Below, piece after piece: positions 1 through 6,207 of a stretch of DNA of 64,000 nucleotides. The notes below the pieces were generated by a model. The model saw only the letters and a list, made by a program, of their open reading frames with translations. It did no database searches and was not told where the DNA came from. The DNA comes from CAYNWT01 sp964485095 (GTDB lineage Bacteria; Planctomycetota; Planctomycetia; Planctomycetales; Planctomycetaceae). The stretch is from the NCBI GenBank assembly GCA_964485095.1, contig CAZAIB010000020.1, forward strand, positions 1 to 64,000. The letters run 5' to 3'. Made by a program: the position numbers and the translations under genes. The first letter of the stretch is position 1. Every line of letters begins with the position of its first letter.

Positions 1-241
1 CAAGGTTGCCAAACATGCGAGCCAGTACGTCTGCTCCTCGCTTCCCTTTGACGCCTTCTTTGTGTCGCTCGATGGTCTCAAGGTATTCGTCTTCCATCAA
101 CGGGTGGCCCAACGCACAGACCGATACGTGGAGAAAGTCGTCAAAGCTCTGACCACGGCTGATACCGGAACGCTGAGAGACCTCTTCAAGTTGTTTGAAG
201 AGCGATTGAGTGTCCCGGTAGGCGAAGCTTTCTTTGGCCAT
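1..241 (-). CDS. Probable N-6 DNA methylase, N-terminal part (cut by window edge)
   Basis: The gene reads leftwards from an ATG at 239-241 and runs off the window, so only about 80 N-terminal residues are visible. The fragment has a helical start (YRDTQSLFKQLEEVS), an SGISRGQ segment and then MEDEYL and KRGADVLARMFG. From memory this pattern resembles the N-terminus of standalone N-6 adenine methylases carried by mobile elements, which methylate DNA and may protect it from restriction. The catalytic (D/N)PPY motif would lie outside the window, so the function is an inference from family resemblance. The start codon is only 3 bases beyond the stop of the next gene, which indicates an operon. 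Confidence 0.5.
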   Translation of the reverse strand, partial: MAKESFAYRDTQSLFKQLEEVSQRSGISRGQSFDDFLHVSVCALGHPLMEDEYLETIERHKEGVKGKRGADVLARMFGNL

Positions 242-244
242 GTA

Positions 245-760
245 TTAGAAGAGCGTGTCTCCCTTGGTTGGTTTGGCGGGTACTGGTTCGTTTGGAGTGT
301 CGGCGGCGGTTGGCTCAGAACGTGCCGCTTCTTCGTCTTCAGCGTCGGCGTCTTCGGTCATCTCAAGAACATGCCCGACCCGAGCCAGCAGTTCCGACGT
401 GCATTCATCGAGACTAGTCGCAGTCAACTCAGGGGTTTGACAGAGCCCGGCCAGTAAGCCACGGAGTTGATGTGTGAGTGCGTTTTCGGCGATGGCCGCA
501 CGTTGCTCGATGATTGCCGGCGTTCCACGCTCAAAGTGGAGGTGGTCGGACCAGTCTGACGCAGTGGGATTGGGGGCCATCCTCTTGAGTACTGGAGGAC
601 TGACGCCAGAGAATTGAGTGTTGCGAAAACCCCAGGCGAGTTCTTCGCGTAAGTCGTCGATGGCGTTTCGGAGGACCAGAACTTGTTCGGTGAGTTCCTG
701 AACGGTGCCAGACAGTGTTGGTTCTGAATTTGGCCGTTTCTGTTTCTTCTTCGTTGCCAT
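245..760 (-). CDS. Hypothetical coiled-coil protein with acidic tail
   Basis: About 171 residues starting at an ATG at 758-760. It begins with a basic segment (ATKKKQKRP), followed by a predicted coiled coil around VQELTEQVLVLRNAIDDLREEL, a conserved-looking central helical region and an acidic Glu/Asp-rich C-terminal tail (about residues 130-155). I do not recognise the family. It sits directly upstream of the probable methylase with a 3-base gap, so it is probably co-transcribed and may be an accessory factor. The reading frame stays open upstream to a GTG at 988. That extension encodes a remnant of a ribbon-helix-helix protein, so the true start is uncertain; neither start has a clear Shine-Dalgarno sequence. 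Confidence 0.55.
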   Translation of the reverse strand: MATKKKQKRPNSEPTLSGTVQELTEQVLVLRNAIDDLREELAWGFRNTQFSGVSPPVLKRMAPNPTASDWSDHLHFERGTPAIIEQRAAIAENALTHQLRGLLAGLCQTPELTATSLDECTSELLARVGHVLEMTEDADAEDEEAARSEPTAADTPNEPVPAKPTKGDTLF

Positions 761-988
761 TGCGCGAAGGCAGACTACCGGACGGCCGACACGACGCGCA
801 AGAAGTTTGGTGGCGGTTTTGCGGCTACTCCGCTGGTCTTTCATAGTTGCGGTGTATTGTTGGACGGTCTCGCGGATGAGTTGGTTGACCGGGCGATTCA
901 GTTGGTTGGCCAAGCCAGAACCGACGGGATCGCCGATCAGGAATATGCGTAGCGATGATTGGTAGAGCAGCTTGCCAGGTCGAGACAC
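761..988 (-). pseudogene. Remnant of a ribbon-helix-helix protein, internally deleted
   Basis: This open stretch is in frame with the next gene. It encodes LLYQSSLRIFLIG followed at once by LANQLNRPVNQLIRETVQQY. Both blocks occur, about 70 residues apart, in the intact gene at 9458-9919 (LLYRSSLRIFLLG and LANRSGKPINHIVREAIRQY). The second block is a ribbon-helix-helix DNA-binding motif. The simplest reading is a paralogue that lost its middle and its N-terminus; a GTG at 988 could still drive a fused product. No separate function is assigned. Confidence 0.5.
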
Positions 989-1213
989 AGCGTTACAGCT
1001 CAGACCGAATTTCGGAGACGCGACCGAGTGTGTAGTTGGCGGGGCCTTCAGCCGTTTCCCTGACGGATTCCGTGGTTCGCCGATGCTGATAGTCTGGCTG
1101 ATGCACCGAAGCAGCTTGCCGGATCACGTGGGCGGGCACAAGCAAGATCCTCGAAACGTCGCCATCGATACGGCCGATTCGCCGTTATGAACCTGGTCCT
1201 CAGCCTCACTCCG

Positions 1214-2263
1214 CTAACTCTTGCTAATAACACCCATGACGGTCTTTACTACTTCCCTAGGCTTCGGCTCAGGTGACCCGTACAGGTCGAGCAGCATGGC
1301 TCTAACTCGTTGCGCAAGATTCAATCCTCGCTCAACTTCAACGTATGACCATGCTTGAAGTTGACTAGGTGCTATGACAGCTGTCGGAACCATCCGCTTG
1401 TTGAATCTGCCCTTCTCATAGCTCCAGTTCTGCAGAAGGAACCTTGGCAGCCATTGCGACTGTAGGCTCTTCTTTGAAAGGACGACGACGTGGCTCGCGT
1501 TAGGACCTGTCTTAAGTGGCATAGGGCCGTGATCCATGCAGAACGCCCAAGCGGGTAGCCCGTGGTCCCGGAGGCTATGCTGTAACGATACCGCATGGGT
1601 TGCGGCGTCATTGGAGTAGAGTACTCGTACGGGTCGACAATCGACTGGGTTGGACACATCACTGGAAACGCCGAAGCTAATCAGCAGCTCTTCGCTAAGA
1701 ATCTCGCCAGATTTCTTCAGTGTTGTCAACCCAATTTCAGTCGGGCCGAAATGGCGACATGACTCCAGTCCGGATGCCCCGGTCAAAGTACAAGAGCACA
1801 ATGATCCATACGCGAACACGGCGTCTGTAAGATCTGCTCCTGAAAAACGACACTGCTCGAAAACTGCGCAAGCCAAATTGGCCCGTGAAAGATTGCAACC
1901 CGAGAAGTCGACTCCGACGAACCGAGCCCCTCGCAAGTTGGCGTCTGCGAGATTGCTTCGCCTGAGGTCTGTGAATCTGAACCGCGTCTTCTCAGCTTGG
2001 ATCTTTTGGAGGTTCGCGTCAGTGAGGTCGACGTTGTCACAGTACGCATTAGTTAGCGTTCCTGCGGCAAGAGACGCCGAACGAAGGTCACCGAACCTCA
2101 GGTCGGCTCCCTTGAAGTTGCAATGGCTGAGATTGCAGCCGGAAAAGACGACCCGTTGCAAATCCGTTTTCTGGAAGGAACGACAACTCAAGTTTTGCCC
2201 TGAGGCATCGGTGTCGCTCAGGTCCTGCCCGTCAAAGTTGTTACCTACAAGTTTCTTCTTCAT
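1214..2263 (-). CDS. Pentapeptide-repeat protein with C-terminal TIR-like domain
   Basis: About 349 residues. The ATG at 2263 is preferred because GAGGT lies 5 bases upstream and the upstream gene stops 7 bases before it. Residues 10-165 are pentapeptide repeats of the A(D/N)LXX type (GADLRFGDLRSASL, SGCNLSRANLACA), which fold as a quadrilateral beta helix. Residues 212-345 look like a divergent TIR domain: VRVLYSND stands in for the usual (F/V)(I/L)SYS start, HSLRDHGLPAWAF for the first helix, and ASHVVVLSKKSLQSQW for the central strand and following loop. The segment that normally carries the NADase glutamate is very short, and I see no candidate for it, so this TIR may be a binding rather than a catalytic domain. 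It is probably in one operon with the GntR regulator. A defence or signalling role is inferred. Confidence 0.65.
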   Translation of the reverse strand: MKKKLVGNNFDGQDLSDTDASGQNLSCRSFQKTDLQRVVFSGCNLSHCNFKGADLRFGDLRSASLAAGTLTNAYCDNVDLTDANLQKIQAEKTRFRFTDLRRSNLADANLRGARFVGVDFSGCNLSRANLACAVFEQCRFSGADLTDAVFAYGSLCSCTLTGASGLESCRHFGPTEIGLTTLKKSGEILSEELLISFGVSSDVSNPVDCRPVRVLYSNDAATHAVSLQHSLRDHGLPAWAFCMDHGPMPLKTGPNASHVVVLSKKSLQSQWLPRFLLQNWSYEKGRFNKRMVPTAVIAPSQLQAWSYVEVERGLNLAQRVRAMLLDLYGSPEPKPREVVKTVMGVISKS

Positions 2264-2270
2264 ACCGACC

Positions 2271-3065
2271 TCAGCGCCGGTTAGTACTCGCGGCCTTGTT
2301 AACAACGGCATTGGTTTCCTCCGACTTCATCAGAGTTTGGTAAAGCGACTGCAAGAACTCGGTTGCCCTCTTGAACAACTCAGACTCACCCGCACTGTCA
2401 TCCGGCCATGGCTTGGAAACATGGCGTCGATAGGCTCGATAGACCCTACTGAGGTCTTTCGATTCGATAGCGGTAATGATCTCCTGGTGTTCTGCCTTGA
2501 TCGACATGTGCCGATCAGGCGTGCGGATTGTTGGGTAGAACAACATGTATCGGTGATGCAGTCGTCGCAGAATGCCACTTAACTGGCCGTACCCACCAAC
2601 ACGAAGCACGCAGGCATGAAACGCCATGTCGGCGTCAGCAACCATTGCTACCGTTGGCTTCCCTTCCGATTTAAGGCAGTTCACGAGCTGACTGTGGGCA
2701 GCTCTCAGTTGCAGGACGGCTTCCGGATCGCCGCGATCAATGACTCTGGCGGCCGCGGCAAACTCATTGTGTAAGCGAATCTCAAGTATCGCTTGGGCCT
2801 CCGCTCGAGTGATCCGGGGGATCCCAGTGAACTCACCCGAATGCTCCCAAATCCCGTCCGCCCCGAGCCACTCCACGACGTTCCGAGATTCACCCCGCGA
2901 CAGGCCGAAATGTCCTCTAATGTCGGCTTCGTAAAGATCGCGGCCCCCGTCCAGTTCCGCGTCTCCGAGTGACTCGTTCGACAGGATCAGGTTCCGGAGC
3001 TCATGGTACGCTTTGCGTTGCTTTCGCCGTGACTCAGCGTCTCTTGCTGATTTTTTTCTTCCCAT
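2271..3065 (-). CDS. GntR-family transcriptional regulator with FCD effector domain
   Basis: About 264 residues from the ATG at 3063-3065. A longer reading from 3128 would translate the operator and is unlikely. The N-terminus (residues 1-85) is basic and holds a divergent winged helix (YEADIRGHFGLSRGESRNVVEWL). The C-terminal half fits the all-helical FCD domain of the FadR subfamily: DADMAFHACVLRVGG, KAEHQEII and YRRHV supply the Asp/His residues that usually bind a metal. Such proteins repress DNA until a small carboxylate-like ligand binds. The start codon abuts a perfect inverted repeat at 3066-3101, so autoregulation is likely. The next gene, the pentapeptide-TIR protein, begins 7 bases downstream and is probably under the same control. 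Confidence 0.8.
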   Translation of the reverse strand: MGRKKSARDAESRRKQRKAYHELRNLILSNESLGDAELDGGRDLYEADIRGHFGLSRGESRNVVEWLGADGIWEHSGEFTGIPRITRAEAQAILEIRLHNEFAAAARVIDRGDPEAVLQLRAAHSQLVNCLKSEGKPTVAMVADADMAFHACVLRVGGYGQLSGILRRLHHRYMLFYPTIRTPDRHMSIKAEHQEIITAIESKDLSRVYRAYRRHVSKPWPDDSAGESELFKRATEFLQSLYQTLMKSEETNAVVNKAASTNRR

Positions 3066-3101
3066 TGCATCACATGTAATACAGGTGCGACATGTGATGC
3101 A
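3066..3101. promoter_or_regulatory. Perfect 12-bp inverted repeat, likely operator of the GntR regulator
   Basis: TGCATCACATGT at 3066-3077 and its exact complement ACATGTGATGCA at 3090-3101 flank a 12-base spacer. The repeat ends at the regulator's start codon and touches the -10 box. A bound dimer would block transcription, as expected for self-repression. The assignment to this regulator is inferred from position and symmetry. Confidence 0.75.
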
Positions 3102-3128
3102 GTTTATGTAATGAGAAACATCTGTCAA
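3101..3128 (-). promoter_or_regulatory. Sigma-70-like promoter of the GntR/TIR operon
   Basis: On the minus strand a consensus TTGACA (complement of 3123-3128) is followed after 16 bases by TAAACT (complement of 3101-3106). The downstream edge meets the 12-bp inverted repeat. The -35 box also lies inside a small palindrome, ATCTGT-TG-ACAGAT. Confidence 0.6.
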
Positions 3129-3137
3129 CAGATCTAG

Positions 3138-3409
3138 TTAGCCAAAACCGAGCAACGAGTGGTCACGGGCAGCGTGGACGACTCTGGCGATTTCGATGCC
3201 GCCTTCTGCTGGGCGATAGAAGATCGCGTAGTTCTTAACCGGGAAGATACGCAGGTCTCCGCCAGCGAATTCCGGGCGCCGGGGCTCTCGAACTTTGTGA
3301 AGAACAGATCGATCATCCGTTTGGCGGCGTCCGGGTTGTCGTCGGCGATGTAGTTCCAGATGTCCGCGATATCGTCTTCTGCCAGCCGACCGACTCGGTA
3401 CTCGTTCAT
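3138..3409 (-). pseudogene. ParE/RelE-type toxin, broken by a frameshifting deletion
   Basis: The first frame from the ATG at 3409 gives a good toxin N-terminus (YRVGRLAEDDIADIWNYIA, then PDAAKRMIDLFFTKFE). The homology then jumps to another frame (RRPEFAGGDLRIFPVKNYAI, FYRPAEGGIEIARVVHAARD), which ends at 3138. Family members have roughly ten residues between these blocks (usually with a P-x-x-G-R), so a small deletion that is not a multiple of three has probably destroyed the reading frame. The intact protein would poison gyrase or cleave mRNA depending on subfamily; this copy should be inactive. It overlaps the stop of the antitoxin-like frame at TCATGA, a typical toxin-antitoxin arrangement. 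Confidence 0.7.
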
Positions 3410-3540
3410 GAGTGTCCTGGATTGCGGCGGGCTTCGGCCGTGGCGGCGATGTCGGCTTTGAACTTGTCTCGATCTGCGCTTGCGTAGGTCGCGTACTCAC
3501 CTTCGTCCAACGCGGCGACGCCGGCGTTAACCTCTTCCAT
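3406..3540 (-). CDS. Antitoxin-like C-terminal fragment upstream of the broken toxin
   Basis: An ATG at 3538-3540 opens 44 residues (MEEVNAGVAALDEGEY, then ADRDKFKADIAATAEARRN) that stop at TGA 3406-3408, overlapping the toxin start. The acidic and then basic helical tail with the four-base overlap is typical of antitoxins paired with ParE toxins. The same frame continues upstream (NRAHCDFPRARQQRKL) to a stop without an ATG, and a nearby ATG lies in another frame. The DNA-binding N-terminus therefore appears lost or frameshifted, and the pair is probably a decayed addiction module. Confidence 0.45.
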   Translation of the reverse strand: MEEVNAGVAALDEGEYATYASADRDKFKADIAATAEARRNPGHS

Positions 3541-3687
3541 CAGCTTGCGTTGCTGTCTGGCGCGTGGGAAATCGCAATGAGCACGGTTGAAGCCTACCGG
3601 ACATTGTCGCGGCTACAGCAACATCTCCACTTTAGTCAACCTGAAGCAGCCATCTGACTGGCGGATGGCTCGAAAATCCGGTACGTC

Positions 3688-5100
3688 ATGGAACTGATTC
3701 AATGTCGCGTTGCGGTTCCCCCCATGCCCCGAGAAGTATCCATACTCCACTGTTTGACTCGTGAACAGCTCCAGACTGTCGCTCGTGTGCACCTCTCAGC
3801 AGTTTTGGCTGGTAAGAAAAGGTCTGAGTTAGCTTCGGCCCTAAAGCGCGGAGGAATCGCAGACCGTGACCTGCTAGCCCATCTTTCCCGTGATGAGCTA
3901 AAGGGACTCTGTCGCAAGTTGGGTTTGAGCGACATTGGCCAGAAGAAAGACGTACTTCGTGTGCGTATTCTTCGATACTCCTCGGCACCAAAATTACGGC
4001 GAGAAATCCGGACCACTCTACGTAGCCAGGGTTTCCGTGTGACACGCGACGAAATCAGCTTGCCCAAGGAGGTTTCAAAAGAACGCCTGCGTGAAATTCA
4101 CAAACTTGCTGTTCAGCATCGTAGGAAGCGATCTAAAGACGGTCTGTTTCGAAAGGAGAACATCCTGCTGAAACGAATCGCAAACGGCGCTGATGTCGCA
4201 CCGGAGAAGATCTGCCCACGACTGATTGAAGTAAAGAGTGGCACCGAAGACGAACTCCTTTTTCGGTACGTCGGGTTGCATTGGAGTATCCCGGTGTCGT
4301 CTGGCTACGGCCGAAGGCTTCGGTTCCTTGTCGAAGATGAGTCAAATGGGAAACTCATTGGCGTCATTGGCCTCGGTGACCCTGTTTTTGGAATCGGTCC
4401 CCGCGATAATTGGATTGGCTGGAATGTAAGCGACCGTCGGGAACGCTTGAGGAACGTTATGGACGCTTTCGTCCTTGGCGCAGTCCCACCTTATTCAAGG
4501 TTACTGTGCGGGAAGCTAATCGCCCTGCTCGCGACGAGTTCTGAAGTCCGAGACGCGTTCAGGAGGAAGTACGATCGAAGGGTGTCGATTATCAGAGGCG
4601 AGAGCTTGAGTGCAAAGTTGGCACTGGTCACCACAACCTCTGCGCTGGGACGCTCCTCAGTGTATAACCGGCTGAAGGATGGCGAGCGTCAGGCGTTTAA
4701 GAGTGTGGGCTTTACCCAAGGCTCCGGTGAATTCCAATTCCTGAACGGCGTGTACGACTCAATGGTCGAGTACGCAGGAGACTGCCTAGTAGCCACAGCC
4801 AAACACAATGATTGGGGGACGGGCTTTCGCAACCGACGGGAAGTGGTGAAGAAGTGCTTGGCGGATCTCGGGCTAAATGGCGATTGGCTCTACCACGGCA
4901 TTCGCCGCGAGATCTTTGTTGCACCATTGGCTCGAAACACGCGACAGTACCTTTGTGGCGAGCACAAAAAATTGCTCTGGCATAACCGTAGCCTGGCCGA
5001 CCTGTTCTCATACTTTAGAGAGAGGTGGCTTCTGCCGCGTGCTGCTCGAGACCCGCGATACAGGGCGTTCTTGCGGAACGAGTATGTTCTATGGGACTAG
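3688..5100 (+). CDS. DruA-like DUF4338 protein with tandem SAP-like motifs
   Basis: 470 residues, of which MPREVS at residue 13 is an alternative start. Residues 24-52 (LTREQLQTVARVHLSAVLAG) and 66-95 (LSRDELKGLCRKLGLSDIGQ) are two SAP-like helix-turn-helix DNA-binding motifs in tandem. From about residue 188 the protein resembles DUF4338: a FRYVGLHW start, LRFLVEDESNGKLIGVIGLG, then GPRDNWIGWNVSDRRERL and VPPYSRLLCGKLIALL. DUF4338 defines DruA of the Druantia anti-phage systems and also occurs alone in mobile elements; its biochemical activity is not known to me. No DruE-type helicase is nearby, so this is not a canonical Druantia operon. It converges on the kinase-ATPase operon, leaving only 10 bases between stops. 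Confidence 0.65.
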   Translation: MELIQCRVAVPPMPREVSILHCLTREQLQTVARVHLSAVLAGKKRSELASALKRGGIADRDLLAHLSRDELKGLCRKLGLSDIGQKKDVLRVRILRYSSAPKLRREIRTTLRSQGFRVTRDEISLPKEVSKERLREIHKLAVQHRRKRSKDGLFRKENILLKRIANGADVAPEKICPRLIEVKSGTEDELLFRYVGLHWSIPVSSGYGRRLRFLVEDESNGKLIGVIGLGDPVFGIGPRDNWIGWNVSDRRERLRNVMDAFVLGAVPPYSRLLCGKLIALLATSSEVRDAFRRKYDRRVSIIRGESLSAKLALVTTTSALGRSSVYNRLKDGERQAFKSVGFTQGSGEFQFLNGVYDSMVEYAGDCLVATAKHNDWGTGFRNRREVVKKCLADLGLNGDWLYHGIRREIFVAPLARNTRQYLCGEHKKLLWHNRSLADLFSYFRERWLLPRAARDPRYRAFLRNEYVLWD

Positions 5101-5110
5101 CTTAGTTGCA

Positions 5111-6199
5111 CTAGGGATTCAGGTCTTCCACCCTGATAGTGCCGACAGCTCGAAGTTTTGCCACCAATTCCTGCGACGATCCGAAGTCGATCTTCCACAG
5201 GTTCCGGCAGCCGTCGGACCAGAGGTTTGTGTTGTACTGCCTCGGAGTGGCAAAGAGGACTCGTACATCCGAGTGTTGCGTGCAGAACAGCGAAATCGCC
5301 ACAGCCTGAAGTTTCGAGCCGAATGGGCAGAGCGTTAGGTTCGAAGTCTCCCATCGTGCGGCGTAGATACCATCGAGTACACGAAAGGCATCCTTGTAAT
5401 CGAAAGTACTGGCCTCAAGTGTGAATGCGTCGGCCGCGATGTCGTTGATCTCACACATTGTTTCGCGGCGCCACTGGTCTGTAGGCAGATGCGGGCGACC
5501 TAGTACCCATGCGATGTTGTTCCCGGCGCTCATTAGCAGCGAGCCATCGACGTGCGTGATTGCGGCCGCACTGCGTTCCTTTCGAAAGTTTGGAAACACG
5601 ATGACGGTATCGGGCAGTGCCTCTAAGTGTTCCCCGGGGAACACTGATGATGGAGCAACATCTTGGACACCGATCTCCGTTCCCATGACTTCTTCGTTAA
5701 CCCAATCCTCGCGCTTGGCTTCAAACTCAGTCAGCGTGGGGTGGTAAACTTCAGCTTCTGAGTACAGCGTCATTAGATTCACATCTAGGGTGAAGATCGC
5801 TCGAAGTGTCCTCAGGATCAACCGCGTAGCGGCTACACTGATATCGAAAGCCACCAATAAATTTTCGCCTCCGAGGCACTCTTGAAGGTCCCCGACATAG
5901 CTGGGCGAATCACCATTCACTACCCGTACAGAATCCGACACACCGGTCAGTAGTCGATGCAACTCATCTCGGTTTTTCTTGTCGGCATCTGCGTTCGAGT
6001 CGAGCTCAACGATTATCGCCTGCTCGATTGTTGTTCGCTGTTCCGCAAGACCTCGCGCGATAGAACACGCTCTACTCTCGAACCCAGCTGCGCAAACAAA
6101 GCGGTCAATCTGCGTCGGAAGCGTCTGCAGGTCCAGCGAGGAAACGTCCGGAAGGGAGTGCAGGGTCTCTTCGAGTGTTACTTGAGAGAGTCGGCTCAT
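5111..6199 (-). CDS. Unrecognised protein paired with the kinase-ATPase
   Basis: 362 residues, starting 8 bases after the kinase-ATPase gene stops, so the two are co-transcribed. The N-terminal half looks like an alpha/beta nucleotide-binding fold: IDRFVCAAGFESRACSIARG at about 31-50 is followed by strand-helix units (EQAIIVELDSN, SVRVVNGDSPSY, ENLLVAFDISVAATRLILRT). The GFESR and FDIS signatures recall uncharacterised proteins found beside ATPase genes, but I cannot name the family. The C-terminal half (about 200-362) contains a second mixed region ending VRVLFATPRQYNTNL. There is no signal peptide or membrane segment, so it should be cytosolic. It may be the effector or sensor partner of the kinase-ATPase; that is inference from gene order only. 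Confidence 0.7.
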   Translation of the reverse strand: MSRLSQVTLEETLHSLPDVSSLDLQTLPTQIDRFVCAAGFESRACSIARGLAEQRTTIEQAIIVELDSNADADKKNRDELHRLLTGVSDSVRVVNGDSPSYVGDLQECLGGENLLVAFDISVAATRLILRTLRAIFTLDVNLMTLYSEAEVYHPTLTEFEAKREDWVNEEVMGTEIGVQDVAPSSVFPGEHLEALPDTVIVFPNFRKERSAAAITHVDGSLLMSAGNNIAWVLGRPHLPTDQWRRETMCEINDIAADAFTLEASTFDYKDAFRVLDGIYAARWETSNLTLCPFGSKLQAVAISLFCTQHSDVRVLFATPRQYNTNLWSDGCRNLWKIDFGSSQELVAKLRAVGTIRVEDLNP

Positions 6200-6207
6200 A
6201 GTATTGA

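Noticed and set aside
3688..5100. Complete Druantia system
   Set aside because: Only a DUF4338 protein is present; no DruE-like helicase or other Dru genes are in the neighbourhood.
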